A stretch of 57,393 nt of DNA, taken from assembly GCA_965603365.1 (NCBI GenBank), contig CBFDCR010000032.1:1-57393 (forward strand), in the 5' to 3' direction. A program made the translations under genes and the position numbers. The DNA comes from JAHELQ01 sp965603365 (GTDB lineage Bacteria; Acidobacteriota; Aminicenantia; UBA2199). Positions 43,022-52,234 of the stretch are shown here, piece by piece (within the stretch, counting starts at the first letter, position 1; every line of letters begins with the position of its first letter). Under the pieces are notes generated by a model, which ran no database searches, was not told the DNA's origin, and saw only the letters and a list, made by a program, of their open reading frames with translations.

Positions 43022-44592
43022 TGGGCGCCCCCGGACACGCAAGCTGAGTGACAGGCCGAGTGGCAGGCAGAATGACAGGCCGAGTGACAGGCTGAGTGAC
43101 AGGCCGAGTGACAGGCTGAGTGACAGGCATCGTGGGAAAAACAGGCGGAATGGCAGGCCTCCGACTGCATCACCCCTTCATAATTGACCTGCCCCTGACC
43201 GGCCAGATCCTCGGACTCCAGGAAACGGAGGTGGGGGTAGTGGTACCTGATAAACAGACCGCCCACCTGGTCATCCTGCTGCCGCCCTCTTTTATAGTCT
43301 CCTTTGGCCGGGATCATTTGCCGGAAGCGGTCCAGGTAAAATTTCCGGGTGGCCGCCAGGTCGGCATCCCAGGTCTTCTCCGAGACCCCGGTGGCCAACT
43401 GCCGCACCAGCGATTGAAACGCGCCTTTAATCAGTCCCCCTTTGCGATCATAGCAGTTGAGATACTCCTGTTCATAGTAGCTGAGACCGGCCTTACCCTT
43501 AGCGATTCGCCGGATCACCGGTGGGTCGACACCCGCCACTTCGATCACTCCCTTTTGCTCCAGCAGGTGGTTGATCAGGGAGCAAAGCTCGCTAAAAGAG
43601 ACCCCTACAAAAAACAGGGCCTCCACGTCGTCCAGCTCCGCCACCTTGCCCTTGATCCGGGCCTCCGGCACTCTCACCCGCGGCGGCACCCACTCCGACG
43701 ACACCCACTGAAACTCATCCAGTTCGGCCAGCATGGTTCGCCGTTTTTTTACCTTACCGGCGATAAAGGGGGAGAGCAGTGCCAGGAAGCCGTTTAAAAT
43801 CAGGAAATGGATCAAGGAGGGCCCCTTTTTTGCCGCTGGGGAATAGTCGGCAGGCTGAGAGGTCGGGGTGGTGGAGGGAACCGCCGCGGCGAGGTGAAAG
43901 TGCTGCCGGGGCAAATAGAACTGCACCTTCATGTGGTAGCGGGAGCCCGGGGCCGGCCGGTGTACCAGGAACGACAGGAACCGTTTACCCTGCCACTCCT
44001 GGCCAAAATAATCGATCCGGTAGTATTCATTCATGAAAGGCTCGGTCAGCACCCAGCCATTGGCCGCCACCTCTTCGAAGGATATCTTCTCCCGGTCCAC
44101 CGGGATGGGGGTATAAATATAAATGGTCTGGTGCTCCAGCGGGTACTCCCACTGGGTGGGAGCCCAATTAAAGTAAACCAACTCGCCGTGTTCGTCACTG
44201 CGGGTCAGGCCCAGATTGCCCTCCCTAACAAAATTGATGGTGAAGTTCACGATGTACTTCGCCTCCCCCGGGCCCACCCGCTGGGGGTAATAGACATCGT
44301 ACTTGCCTGAGGCCACCCGTTTAATGGACACCGGGTAACTTTTACCGTTAAACAGGATACGGCTCTTTTCAAAGTTAAAGCGGGGGTCGCTGCCGATGCC
44401 CTCGAGGTAAAATCCGCCCATGGTGCCGGACAGGATGTCCCAGTCGGTGATGTAGGTGACATCGCCGACGCCGTTCTGCTGGAGGCTGACATACACCTCC
44501 ACCCAGCGCAGCTTCACCGACAGGGAGAATACGGTACAGGAACCCACCACTAAAAAAATCACCCCGAAAATAAACATCCTCTTGCGTTTCAT
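43018..44592 (-). CDS. DUF2207-like membrane protein with C-terminal Cys-His-Ser-Ala repeat tail
   Basis: 524 residues. A signal peptide ends in a possible lipobox (FLVVGSC). An extracytoplasmic beta-rich domain (residues ~28-230) resembles DUF2207-type proteins. A Pro/Thr-rich linker, one TM helix (LIHFLILNGFLALLSPFIAG, ~260-279) and basic KVKKRR place the remainder in the cytoplasm. A helical region (~285-475) follows. Residues 479-520 consist of ten four-residue units: eight ACHS plus ACFS and ACVS, with a three-residue break after ACFS, then GGAH. The tail has ten Cys. The gene has a consensus promoter so close that its mRNA should be leaderless, and its stop overlaps the radical SAM gene. 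I infer the tail is the enzyme's substrate; metal binding is the alternative. Confidence 0.82.
   Translation of the reverse strand: MKRKRMFIFGVIFLVVGSCTVFSLSVKLRWVEVYVSLQQNGVGDVTYITDWDILSGTMGGFYLEGIGSDPRFNFEKSRILFNGKSYPVSIKRVASGKYDVYYPQRVGPGEAKYIVNFTINFVREGNLGLTRSDEHGELVYFNWAPTQWEYPLEHQTIYIYTPIPVDREKISFEEVAANGWVLTEPFMNEYYRIDYFGQEWQGKRFLSFLVHRPAPGSRYHMKVQFYLPRQHFHLAAAVPSTTPTSQPADYSPAAKKGPSLIHFLILNGFLALLSPFIAGKVKKRRTMLAELDEFQWVSSEWVPPRVRVPEARIKGKVAELDDVEALFFVGVSFSELCSLINHLLEQKGVIEVAGVDPPVIRRIAKGKAGLSYYEQEYLNCYDRKGGLIKGAFQSLVRQLATGVSEKTWDADLAATRKFYLDRFRQMIPAKGDYKRGRQQDDQVGGLFIRYHYPHLRFLESEDLAGQGQVNYEGVMQSEACHSACFSHDACHSACHSACHSACHSACHSACHSACHSACVSGGAH
43033..43158 (-). repeat. 12-bp tandem repeat encoding the CHSA tail
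   Basis: Each unit codes Ala-Cys-His-Ser with GCC TGY CAY TCN. Eight units lie contiguously (43033-43128), the last reading ACVS; two more units (43138-43158) sit beyond a 9-bp break. The first four contiguous units alternate TCA and TCG for Ser, making a 24-bp higher-order repeat. Copy number changes by 12 bp would keep the frame. Confidence 0.95.
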
Positions 44593-44598
44593 GGCACC

Positions 44599-44627
44599 AT
44601 TTTAAACACCTGCAAACGAGTTGTCAA
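44599..44627 (-). promoter_or_regulatory. Consensus sigma70 promoter predicting a leaderless CHSA-protein transcript
   Basis: TTGACA (44622-44627, perfect -35) and TAAAAT (44599-44604) are exactly 17 nt apart on the minus strand. Only six bases separate the -10 from the ATG at 44592, so transcription should begin at or next to the A of the start codon. No separate Shine-Dalgarno is present. Confidence 0.7.
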
Positions 44628-44739
44628 TAAGGGGCTGAAGTTCGGTCACCTCTAGGCCAATTTTTTTTGATTTTTTGTTTTATTTGTGGTGTAATATACA
44701 GTCATCATTGGCTAAAACTGGAAAAACAGGACATGAAGA

Positions 44740-45588
44740 ATGAAAAAAAAGATTAATAAGAATTTCAACATCTGGTTGTTCGTACTGGCATTCGGCCTGG
44801 GATTAACGGGACAGACCGGGCCAATAGAGGGTCCCGCCCAAAAATGGCGAATCGGCATCAGCCTCGAAACCGGGCGGGGTTCATGGATTTTAGAGGACTT
44901 CGACCTTACCAAACAATATGCCGAAGCCCTAAACGAAATCCCCGGTTTTAACGGCTCTACCAATAATATCAACGGTTCGTCCTATTATGACCTCTATCTC
45001 ACCGCCCAGTACAACCTGCCCAAAGCCCGTAAAATCGGCATGAGCGTCGGTTACCAGCACTACCCCGGCAGTATCTTTGAACAGGGGTGGGACTCCCCGG
45101 ACACCGCTTTTAGCCAGAGGCTGAAGTTATCGGCCGCCTCGATCCCGCTGGAGCTGTTTTACAAGATACCTCTCTCCCGGATGGTCTTCTTTAAATTTGC
45201 CGCCGGCATCGATTTTTACCGGGGCAGTGTCGATTACCAATACAGCCAAAGCGGTGCAGGGGAGACAGTTGAACAAAGCGGCCGCTTTAAAACCACCAGG
45301 CTGGGCGCCCACTTCGCCTACCGGGCCGAGATATTCCTGGATCGCCGCCTGGCCTTAACGCTGCGCATCGGCGCCACCATCTGCAAGTTTGAGGACCTTA
45401 CCGGCTCCCTGGAGGATCAGTCGGGCACCGCAACCCACATGCGGCTGGTCATGGTAGAAGATGCAGTGGGCAAATACCTATACCACCATCCTGCCGCCGC
45501 CCCCCTGCCCCCCAGCCACAGGCCCGCCGAGGTCAACATCAGCGGCCTCCGCTTCGGCCTCGGCCTGAGCTACTACTTAACCAGATGA
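44740..45588 (+). CDS. Outer-membrane beta-barrel protein
   Basis: 282 residues. A signal peptide (FNIWLFVLAFGLGLTG, cleavage near QTGP) is followed by alternating amphipathic strands: KWRIGISLETGRG, YYDLYLTAQYNL, KIGMSVGYQHY, KLSAASIPLELFYKI, FFKFAAGIDFYRG and a terminal LRFGLGLSYYLTR ending in an aromatic/Arg. This suggests an eight- to ten-strand barrel like small Omp proteins. The start ATG is preceded by AGGA at ~10 nt. A weak TTGATT/TAATAT promoter lies near 44667-44697. It diverges from the CHSA operon. Function unknown. Confidence 0.7.
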   Translation: MKKKINKNFNIWLFVLAFGLGLTGQTGPIEGPAQKWRIGISLETGRGSWILEDFDLTKQYAEALNEIPGFNGSTNNINGSSYYDLYLTAQYNLPKARKIGMSVGYQHYPGSIFEQGWDSPDTAFSQRLKLSAASIPLELFYKIPLSRMVFFKFAAGIDFYRGSVDYQYSQSGAGETVEQSGRFKTTRLGAHFAYRAEIFLDRRLALTLRIGATICKFEDLTGSLEDQSGTATHMRLVMVEDAVGKYLYHHPAAAPLPPSHRPAEVNISGLRFGLGLSYYLTR

Positions 45589-45783
45589 GTCACAGACAAT
45601 AATGAAACGCTCCAACCCCAAAATTAATTTTTTACATTACGGTGATTCGTTCCGTTTTATTTACGCCAGAGGGAATTATGTTCAGGAGTTATAGTGAAAC
45701 GGATTGGGACCGGATTTATAGACTGTTCCATATATTTTTTCGTATATTTTTTTGTAAACGGTAATACGTTCAGTAATCTACGC

Positions 45784-45807
45784 AGGGGCGTTTTAATAAA
45801 ACGCTCT
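45784..45807. repeat. Dispersed GGGGCGTTTT palindrome, copy 3
   Basis: Imperfect copy (AGGGGCGTTTTA with TAAAACGCTCT) followed by ACATTGATATT, matching the right flank of the 17037 copy apart from single changes. Confidence 0.7.
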
Positions 45808-45970
45808 ACATTGATATTCCAAATGGGATGCGGCGTCAACATTTTTATAATCCCCGGGTGACGACTCGCGTCATGAATGACTGTCCCTGTCACTTGTTAC
45901 TTCAATCGCGGTCAGTGGTTGACATTAAAAGCTGAATCGTTGAGGTCGTGAGGTGAATTGTTGAGGTTGT

Positions 45971-45994
45971 AGGGGACGCAGATCTGCGTCCCCT
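45971..45994. repeat. Perfect 24-bp palindrome (AGGGGACGCAGA type)
   Basis: Twelve-base arms reading AGGGGACGCAGA. It has the same AGGGG outer arm and length as the GGGGCGTTTT elements but a different core, suggesting a related family of REP-like palindromes. Confidence 0.7.
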
Positions 45995-46224
45995 GTGTTT
46001 GGGTGTGGCGGTGGGAATTATTCCGGTGTCGATTCTGTTTTTTCTTCTTTTTTTCGGGACTTCTGGTGGCAGCGTTTGAGCCGGTCCAGTTTGAGGTATT
46101 CGGGTACCAGGCCGGGATTTGGGGTTTTATTTTTGGGGTGACTCCGGATTAGATTGCGAAAAATAAAGAAAGTCTCTTTAAAAGAGGGGGGGAAAGTGGT
46201 ATAAATAGGGGGAGGAGAAGCAGG

Positions 46225-49200
46225 ATGAGAAACTGGCGAAAGTATGGGTGGGTCCTGTTTTTTATAGGCCTTATTTTTGTGTTTGGAGGGATGATGACTT
46301 CTAAGAGTGAAATAGATACGCAAGAACTGTGGGAAAGAGTAGCCCGGGCAGAGAAGGACGGGCTGCCGCAGACGGCTGTCGGGCACCTAAAAGAGATCTA
46401 TGGGATTTGCCTGGGGGCAAAGGATTACGATGAGGCGCTGCGGGCCCTACTCAAACAGATCGTGTTTGAATCGATTGTCCAGGGCAATCAACCGGAGGCT
46501 AAGATTAGCCGCTTAAGAGAGGAGATCCGAACCGCACCGGAGCCTTTGCAGCCGCTCATGAAGGTGGTGCTGGCCCAGTGGTTCCGGCACTACTATGACC
46601 GCAACCGCTGGCGCTTCATGGAACGCAGCCGTACCGCCGGTATGGAAAACGTGGATGAAGATGAAAACGATTTTACCACCTGGGATTTGCCCCGGCTGTT
46701 CCGGGAGATATCGTCCCTCTATCAAGAGGCTTTAACGCGGGAGGCGGAATTAAAGGCTGTCCCCATCGGCGAATACCGGGAACTTTTACAGGCGGGCAAC
46801 CTGCCGGAAAACCTGCGGCCCAGCCTGTTTGATTTTATCGTTTTTGCGGCCCTCGATTTTTATACCAGCCCGGAACAGGCGGCAGCCAGGCCGGAGGATG
46901 CCTTCGAGATAGCGGCCGATTCCCCGGCCCTCTCCGCTGTCCCGGCCTTTCTCGACTACCGGCCCCAGACCACCGATACCGACTCCCCCCAGTACCAGGC
47001 CCTGCTGCTCTTTCAGAAGGTCATCCGCTTTCACCAGGTGAAACAAAACCGGGAGGCCCTGATCGATGCCGACCTGCACCGGCTCCACTATGTCTGGAAT
47101 ACGGCGGTGGGGGAGGGCAAGGCCGAAAGGTACCTGGAACGCTTGCAGGAAATTGCCGACCGGTATACCGACTCCCCCCTGTCCAGCCTGGCCCGCTACT
47201 ATTGGGCCTCTGTTTTAAAGAGTGAAAACAGGCTGGTGGAGGCCCTAAAGATTGCCCGGCAGGGTCATCAAGCTTATCCCGATTCGCGGGGCGGTAATAA
47301 ATGCAGCAGGTTGGCGGCAGGGATACTGGAAAAGGAGTACCAGTTGAAGGCCGAACAGGTGGTGACGCCCCGGCAGGCGTCCCGGTTGGCGCTGACCTAT
47401 AAAAATATCGAGACTTTGAATTTTAGAATTGTTAAGGATAATTTTCAGGACTATATCGATGAAAAGGAGGGCAAGAAGTTGGCCTGGATTTCACCGCAGG
47501 TGGTTTTAGAGATGCTCCAGTCTGAACCGGCGGCCCAATGGACGGCGGAGCTGCAGCCCAGCGAGGATTACCGGGAAAAGCAAACATTGATAACGGTGCC
47601 GCCGCTGGAGCCCGGCTTGTACCGCATCTTTGCCAGTTACAAAGCCGATTTTTTGAAGGAGGGGAAGGGGAATAAAATTCAACAATCTTTGCTGTGGGTC
47701 AGTCACATGGCCCTCATCAGCCGGGGCAGGGAGAGCCGGGTGGAAGGATACGTGGTGGACAACGGAACCGGGAAACCCATTGAAAAGACAGCGGTGACCT
47801 TATATGACTATGACCATAGATCCCGACATTTCCAGGTGAAAGAGACGGTCCAATCCGATTCGTCCGGCTATTTCTCCTTTGCTTCCCCCACCGGCTACCG
47901 CCGGCGGATGGTGGTGACTCGCCATCCGGACGGGAGCGAATATGCCGAAGCAAATGTTCCCTCCGCCTATTACCGTCAGGATCAACCTTATGAAAAGACC
48001 CTGTTCTTTACCGACCGTTCCCTGTACCGGCCCGGCCAGATGGTCCATTTTAAGGGGATTTGTCTGCAGGTCGATCAAAAGGTCAATGACTACCGGTTAA
48101 TAACCGGCCGGCAGTTGACCGTCTATTTCCGGGATGGGAACGACCGGGAGATTTCAAAGATGAGAGTTCGGACCAACGATTTCGGCTCTTTTCAGGGCAC
48201 CTTTGCGGCGCCGGACCGGGGCATGACCGGCCTGTTTCATATTACCACCGATGCCCCTGCGGGGAGCGCCCATATCCGGGTCGAAGAGTACAAGCGCCCC
48301 AAATTCCAGGTCAGCCTGGATATACCCTCTCAAGAATTTCGTTTAAACGACGAGGTGTCTGTAGCCGGTGAGGCTCAGGCCTATACCGGTGCCCCGGTGG
48401 ACGGGGCAAAGGTGGTGTACCGGGTATTCCGCCAGGTGCAGTTGCCCCGCTGGTGGTATTGGTACGGTATCGTGCCCATCGATGGTTCGGCCCAGGAGAT
48501 TGCCCACGGCACGTTGGAGACGGACGAAAAGGGTAAATTTAGACTGAAGTTTACCGCCAAACCGGACCTGAAAGTACCGCCATCCTCGCAGCCTATCTTT
48601 ACCTTCCGCATCCACGCCGATGTCACCGACAGCAGCGGTGAGACCCGCAGTGCCGAAGAACAGGTTCGCGCAGGCTATGCGGCCCTGACTGCCAACATGG
48701 AATGTGAGGTCTGGCAGGAGGAATCCAGGCCGGTGGAGATTTCCCTGGAGGTGACCACCCTCAACGGCAAGGCGGTGGATGCCCAAGGGGTGGTGGAGAT
48801 TTTTGCCTTGAAGGGCCCGGACCGGCCGGTTCCCGCCGATTTGATCGGCGAGGTGGCCATCCCCCAGCAGTTGGCACCGGCCTCAGTTGGGGAAAAGGGC
48901 TTTTCCGCTGCCCCTGACTGGCAGAAATGGCCGGCGGGCAAGAAGGTGGGGCAGCACCCATTTCAGATCACCGCCGACAAAGGCGCCGACTGTAAGATCA
49001 AATTTAAGCTGAAGAAGGGGGCCTACCGGGCCCTGTTGAAGACCCGGGATAAGACCGACAACCCGGTGGAAGCCAGGCTGCCTATCCTGGTATTCAGTCC
49101 CGAGGACAAACAATTTCCGCTGGCCGTTCCCTTTTACCATGCTTCCCGAAAGGAAGAGATCCAGGTAGGCGAGAGCTATCGGGCCCTGTGGGGTACCGGT

Positions 49201-52200
49201 TATGCGCAGAGTCCGGTGCTGGTGGAGGTCTTCCGGGACAACCGGCGGATCGACCGCTATTGGACTGCCGCTCGCCGCAGCCAGGGCCTCATTTCGATCC
49301 CGGTAACGGAGACGTACAGGGGAGGATTTACCGTGGTTGTCCACTTTGTCAAGGAAAATCGCTGTTACCGTGAAGAGACAAAGGTCAAGGTGCCCTGGCT
49401 CGATAAGCGGTTGGACATCCAGTGGCAAACCTTTCGCTCCCTGCTGCAGCCGGGACAGCAGGAGACCTGGTCCCTGCGGATCAAAGGGCCGGGCGCAAAA
49501 GAGGCGGCGGTGAAGGCCGCCGAGATGGTGGCCACCCTCTACGATGTGTCGCTGGATCAGTTTTATCCCCACCATTTTAGTGATTTTTCCGGCATCTTCC
49601 GCCGTGATCGGACGTATCTGGGGGACCGGTTTTCCAACCAGGCGGTGGTTTTGACTACCGCCAGCGACCGCTTGAATCCCAGGGTAAAGCTGCCCCCGGA
49701 AATCTACAGCCATTTCCCCGACGAGATCATCGAAGATCTCTTCGGCTACGGCTTTTCCAGGAGGTCCGAGGTTGGGGTAGAGGGCGCCGTAGCGGGAGGG
49801 GTTCCCGAGGCAGCCTTGCTGGAGGAGGCTCCGGCACCGCCGGCAGCGGCAAGGGCAAAAAAGAGGAACGGCGGCGATGAAGGGGAGGCGGAGATCGATT
49901 TGTCGAAGGTATCGGCCCGTAAAAACCTGCAAGAGACCGCCTTTTTCTATCCCCAATTGTTGAGCGACGGGGACGGCGTGGTGACCATCCAGTTTAAAAT
50001 GCCGGAGGCCCTGACCCAGTGGCGGTTTATCGGCTTTGCCCATACTCAAGGTCTGGCCCACGGCAAAATAGAAGGGCTTACCCGTACCCGCAAGGAGTTG
50101 ATGGTTCAGCCCCAGGCGCCGCGCTTTCTTCGCGAAGGCGACCGGTTGGCGATGACGGTGAAGGTCACCAATATGGGCGATGAACCGGCTGACGGCACCG
50201 TGGAACTGCACTTTTTCGATCCCCGCAGCGAAGAGGACCTGTCGCCGGTACTGAAGAATGAGGCGAAGCGGCACTCCTTTTCGATTCCCGCCGGACAGTC
50301 CCGCTCCTATTCCTGGCCCATCGAGGTCGCCGACGGGCTGGAGATGGTGGGCTACCGGGCAGTGGCGGCAACGCCCGCTCACTCCGACGGCGAAGAGGGG
50401 CTCATCCCCGTGTTGAGCCGTTATGTCTTTGTCCAGGAGTCTTTACCCTTGTGGATCAGCGGTAAGGGGACAAAAGAGTTCCGGTTTAAGAAGCTGCTAA
50501 AGGCCGGCCGTTCTTCCACTTTAAAACACCAACGCCTGGTCTTGCAGATGGTCTCCAATCCCGCCTGGTATGCGGTGCAGGCACTGCCGTTCTTAATGGA
50601 ATTTCCCTACGAATGCTCCGAGCAGATCTTCAGCCGCATCTATGCCAATGCCCTGGCCCAGGAGATTGCCCAATCGGATCCTAAAATCCGGCGCATCTTC
50701 GACCTGTGGAAGGGCACCGAGGCCCTGACGTCCCCCCTGGAGAAGAACGAGGCCCTCAAGAGTGTGCACCTCCGGGAGACCCCCTGGCTGGCGGCGGCCA
50801 AGAGCGAGACCGAGAACAAGCGGAAGGTGGCCTTGCTGTTTGACGAAAACAGGCTGGCGATGGAGCTGGGCAGTGCCCTTGAAAGGCTTAAGAAGATGCA
50901 GTATCCCGACGGCTCCTGGCCCTGGTTCGACGGCGGCCCGGCCAGTCGTTTCATCACCCTCCACATCGTTACCGGTTTTGGCCGTCTCAAACACCTGGGC
51001 GTAAGCCGGATCTCCCAGGAACCGGCCCTCAAGGCCCTGGATTACCTGGACAACTGGATCCAGGATTTTTATGAAAAGATTGTACAACAGCAAAAGTCTG
51101 ATCAAGATCATCTCTCCCCCACCATTGCCATGTACCTGTACGGCCGCAGCTTCTATTTAACAGACAAGCCGATGGCCGCTAAACACCGGCAGATGGTGGA
51201 TTACTTCCTGGATCAGGCGGAAAAATACTGGCTGCAATTGGAGTGCCGCCTGAGCCAGGCCCACCTGGCCCTGGCCCTTCACCGCCTGGACCGCCGGCAA
51301 GGGGCGGTAAAGATCATGCGCTCCCTCAAGGAGCGGAGCCTGGTGGATGAAGAGATGGGGCGTTACTGGGGGGAGAGCGGCTTTGGCTGGTGGTGGTATC
51401 ATGCCCCCATCGAGACCCAGGCGCTGATGATCGAGGCCTTTGCCGAGGTGATGCAGGATCAGGCCGCGGTGGCGGAGTGTAAGATCTGGCTGCTGAAGCA
51501 GAAGCAGACCCAGAACTGGAAGACCACCAAAGCCACCACCGATGCGGTTTACAGCCTCCTGCTGCGGGGCGAAGATCTGCTGGCCTCAGATGCCCTGGTG
51601 GAAGTTACGCTGGGCGGAGAGACGGTGAAACCCCCAAAAGTGGAAGCCGGTACCGGTTTTTATGAGAAGTATTATTTGCCCCATGAGATCAAACCCGCCA
51701 TGGGCAAGATTACCCTCAAGAAGGTGGATGAGGGCATTGGCTGGGGCGGTCTTCACTGGCAGTACCTGGAGGATGTGGCCCATATCACCCCCCACCGTCA
51801 AAACCCGCTGCGCTTAACGAAGCGTCTATTTGTACAGGAGTATACCCAAAAGGGGCCGGTTATTTCTCCCCTAAAAGGGCCTTTGTCTGTCGGAGATTTG
51901 CTTAAGGTGCGTATCGAACTGCGGGTGGACCGGGATATGGAGTACATCCACTTAAAAGACCACCGGGGCAGCGGTACAGAACCGGTGAACGTACTCTCCC
52001 AGTACAAATTCCAGGATGGCCTCTACTACTACGAATCTACCGGAGATACCGCCAGCCACTTTTTTATCGATTATCTGCCCAAAGGCACCTATGTGTTTGA
52101 GTACCCTGTGCGGGTGGTGCACCGGGGCGCCTACCAGTCCGGCCTGGCCCATATCGAGTGCATGTACGCCCCCGAATTCAACAGCCATTCGGAGAGTATG

Positions 52201-52218
52201 TTATTAAAGGTCGATTAA
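46225..52218 (+). CDS. Bacterial alpha-2-macroglobulin family protein with thioester motif
   Basis: 1,997 residues. A membrane/signal segment (YGWVLFFIGLIFVFGGMM) precedes a ~480-residue helical, TPR-like N-terminal region (ERVARAEKDGLPQTAVGHL). MG domains follow: VEGYVVDNGTGKPIEKTAVTLYDYD near 508 and FFTDRSLYRPGQMVHFKG near 590. A bait-like low-complexity stretch (EGAVAGG...PAPPAAARAKKRNGG, ~1185-1220) precedes the core ALTQWRFIGFAHTQG (~1262). PYECSEQ holds the CxEQ thioester with Cys1464 and Gln1467, in the helical thioester domain (DGSWPWFDGG). Such proteins trap proteases in the periplasm. GGAGGAGAAG precedes ATG 46225. The usual partner PBP1C is not adjacent. Confidence 0.9.
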   Translation: MRNWRKYGWVLFFIGLIFVFGGMMTSKSEIDTQELWERVARAEKDGLPQTAVGHLKEIYGICLGAKDYDEALRALLKQIVFESIVQGNQPEAKISRLREEIRTAPEPLQPLMKVVLAQWFRHYYDRNRWRFMERSRTAGMENVDEDENDFTTWDLPRLFREISSLYQEALTREAELKAVPIGEYRELLQAGNLPENLRPSLFDFIVFAALDFYTSPEQAAARPEDAFEIAADSPALSAVPAFLDYRPQTTDTDSPQYQALLLFQKVIRFHQVKQNREALIDADLHRLHYVWNTAVGEGKAERYLERLQEIADRYTDSPLSSLARYYWASVLKSENRLVEALKIARQGHQAYPDSRGGNKCSRLAAGILEKEYQLKAEQVVTPRQASRLALTYKNIETLNFRIVKDNFQDYIDEKEGKKLAWISPQVVLEMLQSEPAAQWTAELQPSEDYREKQTLITVPPLEPGLYRIFASYKADFLKEGKGNKIQQSLLWVSHMALISRGRESRVEGYVVDNGTGKPIEKTAVTLYDYDHRSRHFQVKETVQSDSSGYFSFASPTGYRRRMVVTRHPDGSEYAEANVPSAYYRQDQPYEKTLFFTDRSLYRPGQMVHFKGICLQVDQKVNDYRLITGRQLTVYFRDGNDREISKMRVRTNDFGSFQGTFAAPDRGMTGLFHITTDAPAGSAHIRVEEYKRPKFQVSLDIPSQEFRLNDEVSVAGEAQAYTGAPVDGAKVVYRVFRQVQLPRWWYWYGIVPIDGSAQEIAHGTLETDEKGKFRLKFTAKPDLKVPPSSQPIFTFRIHADVTDSSGETRSAEEQVRAGYAALTANMECEVWQEESRPVEISLEVTTLNGKAVDAQGVVEIFALKGPDRPVPADLIGEVAIPQQLAPASVGEKGFSAAPDWQKWPAGKKVGQHPFQITADKGADCKIKFKLKKGAYRALLKTRDKTDNPVEARLPILVFSPEDKQFPLAVPFYHASRKEEIQVGESYRALWGTGYAQSPVLVEVFRDNRRIDRYWTAARRSQGLISIPVTETYRGGFTVVVHFVKENRCYREETKVKVPWLDKRLDIQWQTFRSLLQPGQQETWSLRIKGPGAKEAAVKAAEMVATLYDVSLDQFYPHHFSDFSGIFRRDRTYLGDRFSNQAVVLTTASDRLNPRVKLPPEIYSHFPDEIIEDLFGYGFSRRSEVGVEGAVAGGVPEAALLEEAPAPPAAARAKKRNGGDEGEAEIDLSKVSARKNLQETAFFYPQLLSDGDGVVTIQFKMPEALTQWRFIGFAHTQGLAHGKIEGLTRTRKELMVQPQAPRFLREGDRLAMTVKVTNMGDEPADGTVELHFFDPRSEEDLSPVLKNEAKRHSFSIPAGQSRSYSWPIEVADGLEMVGYRAVAATPAHSDGEEGLIPVLSRYVFVQESLPLWISGKGTKEFRFKKLLKAGRSSTLKHQRLVLQMVSNPAWYAVQALPFLMEFPYECSEQIFSRIYANALAQEIAQSDPKIRRIFDLWKGTEALTSPLEKNEALKSVHLRETPWLAAAKSETENKRKVALLFDENRLAMELGSALERLKKMQYPDGSWPWFDGGPASRFITLHIVTGFGRLKHLGVSRISQEPALKALDYLDNWIQDFYEKIVQQQKSDQDHLSPTIAMYLYGRSFYLTDKPMAAKHRQMVDYFLDQAEKYWLQLECRLSQAHLALALHRLDRRQGAVKIMRSLKERSLVDEEMGRYWGESGFGWWWYHAPIETQALMIEAFAEVMQDQAAVAECKIWLLKQKQTQNWKTTKATTDAVYSLLLRGEDLLASDALVEVTLGGETVKPPKVEAGTGFYEKYYLPHEIKPAMGKITLKKVDEGIGWGGLHWQYLEDVAHITPHRQNPLRLTKRLFVQEYTQKGPVISPLKGPLSVGDLLKVRIELRVDRDMEYIHLKDHRGSGTEPVNVLSQYKFQDGLYYYESTGDTASHFFIDYLPKGTYVFEYPVRVVHRGAYQSGLAHIECMYAPEFNSHSESMLLKVD

Positions 52219-52234
52219 TTTGATATAATAGAAG

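Larger units (their letters stand above)
45589..46224. other. Repeat-bearing 636-nt spacer without a supported gene
   Basis: It contains two palindromes (45784-45807 and 45971-45994) and a 21-bp tandem duplication (45933-45953 and 45954-45974, motif TGAATYGTTGAGGTYGT). A 78-codon minus-strand frame (45657-45893) has no recognisable protein character. Purine-rich GGAGGAGAAG before 46225 is the ribosome site of the next gene. Confidence 0.6.

Noticed and set aside
43033..43158. CRISPR-like or non-coding satellite array
   Set aside because: Units are contiguous 12-mers with no spacers, in frame with a long gene, and no cas genes are present; a coding repeat explains it.
45657..45893. 78-codon frame in the repeat-bearing spacer
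   Set aside because: It includes the dispersed palindrome and lacks a ribosome site or recognisable features.
48883..50382. 499-codon minus-strand frame opposite the macroglobulin gene
   Set aside because: It is antisense to conserved macroglobulin sequence, has no domain I recognise and arises from GC-biased codons on the other strand.
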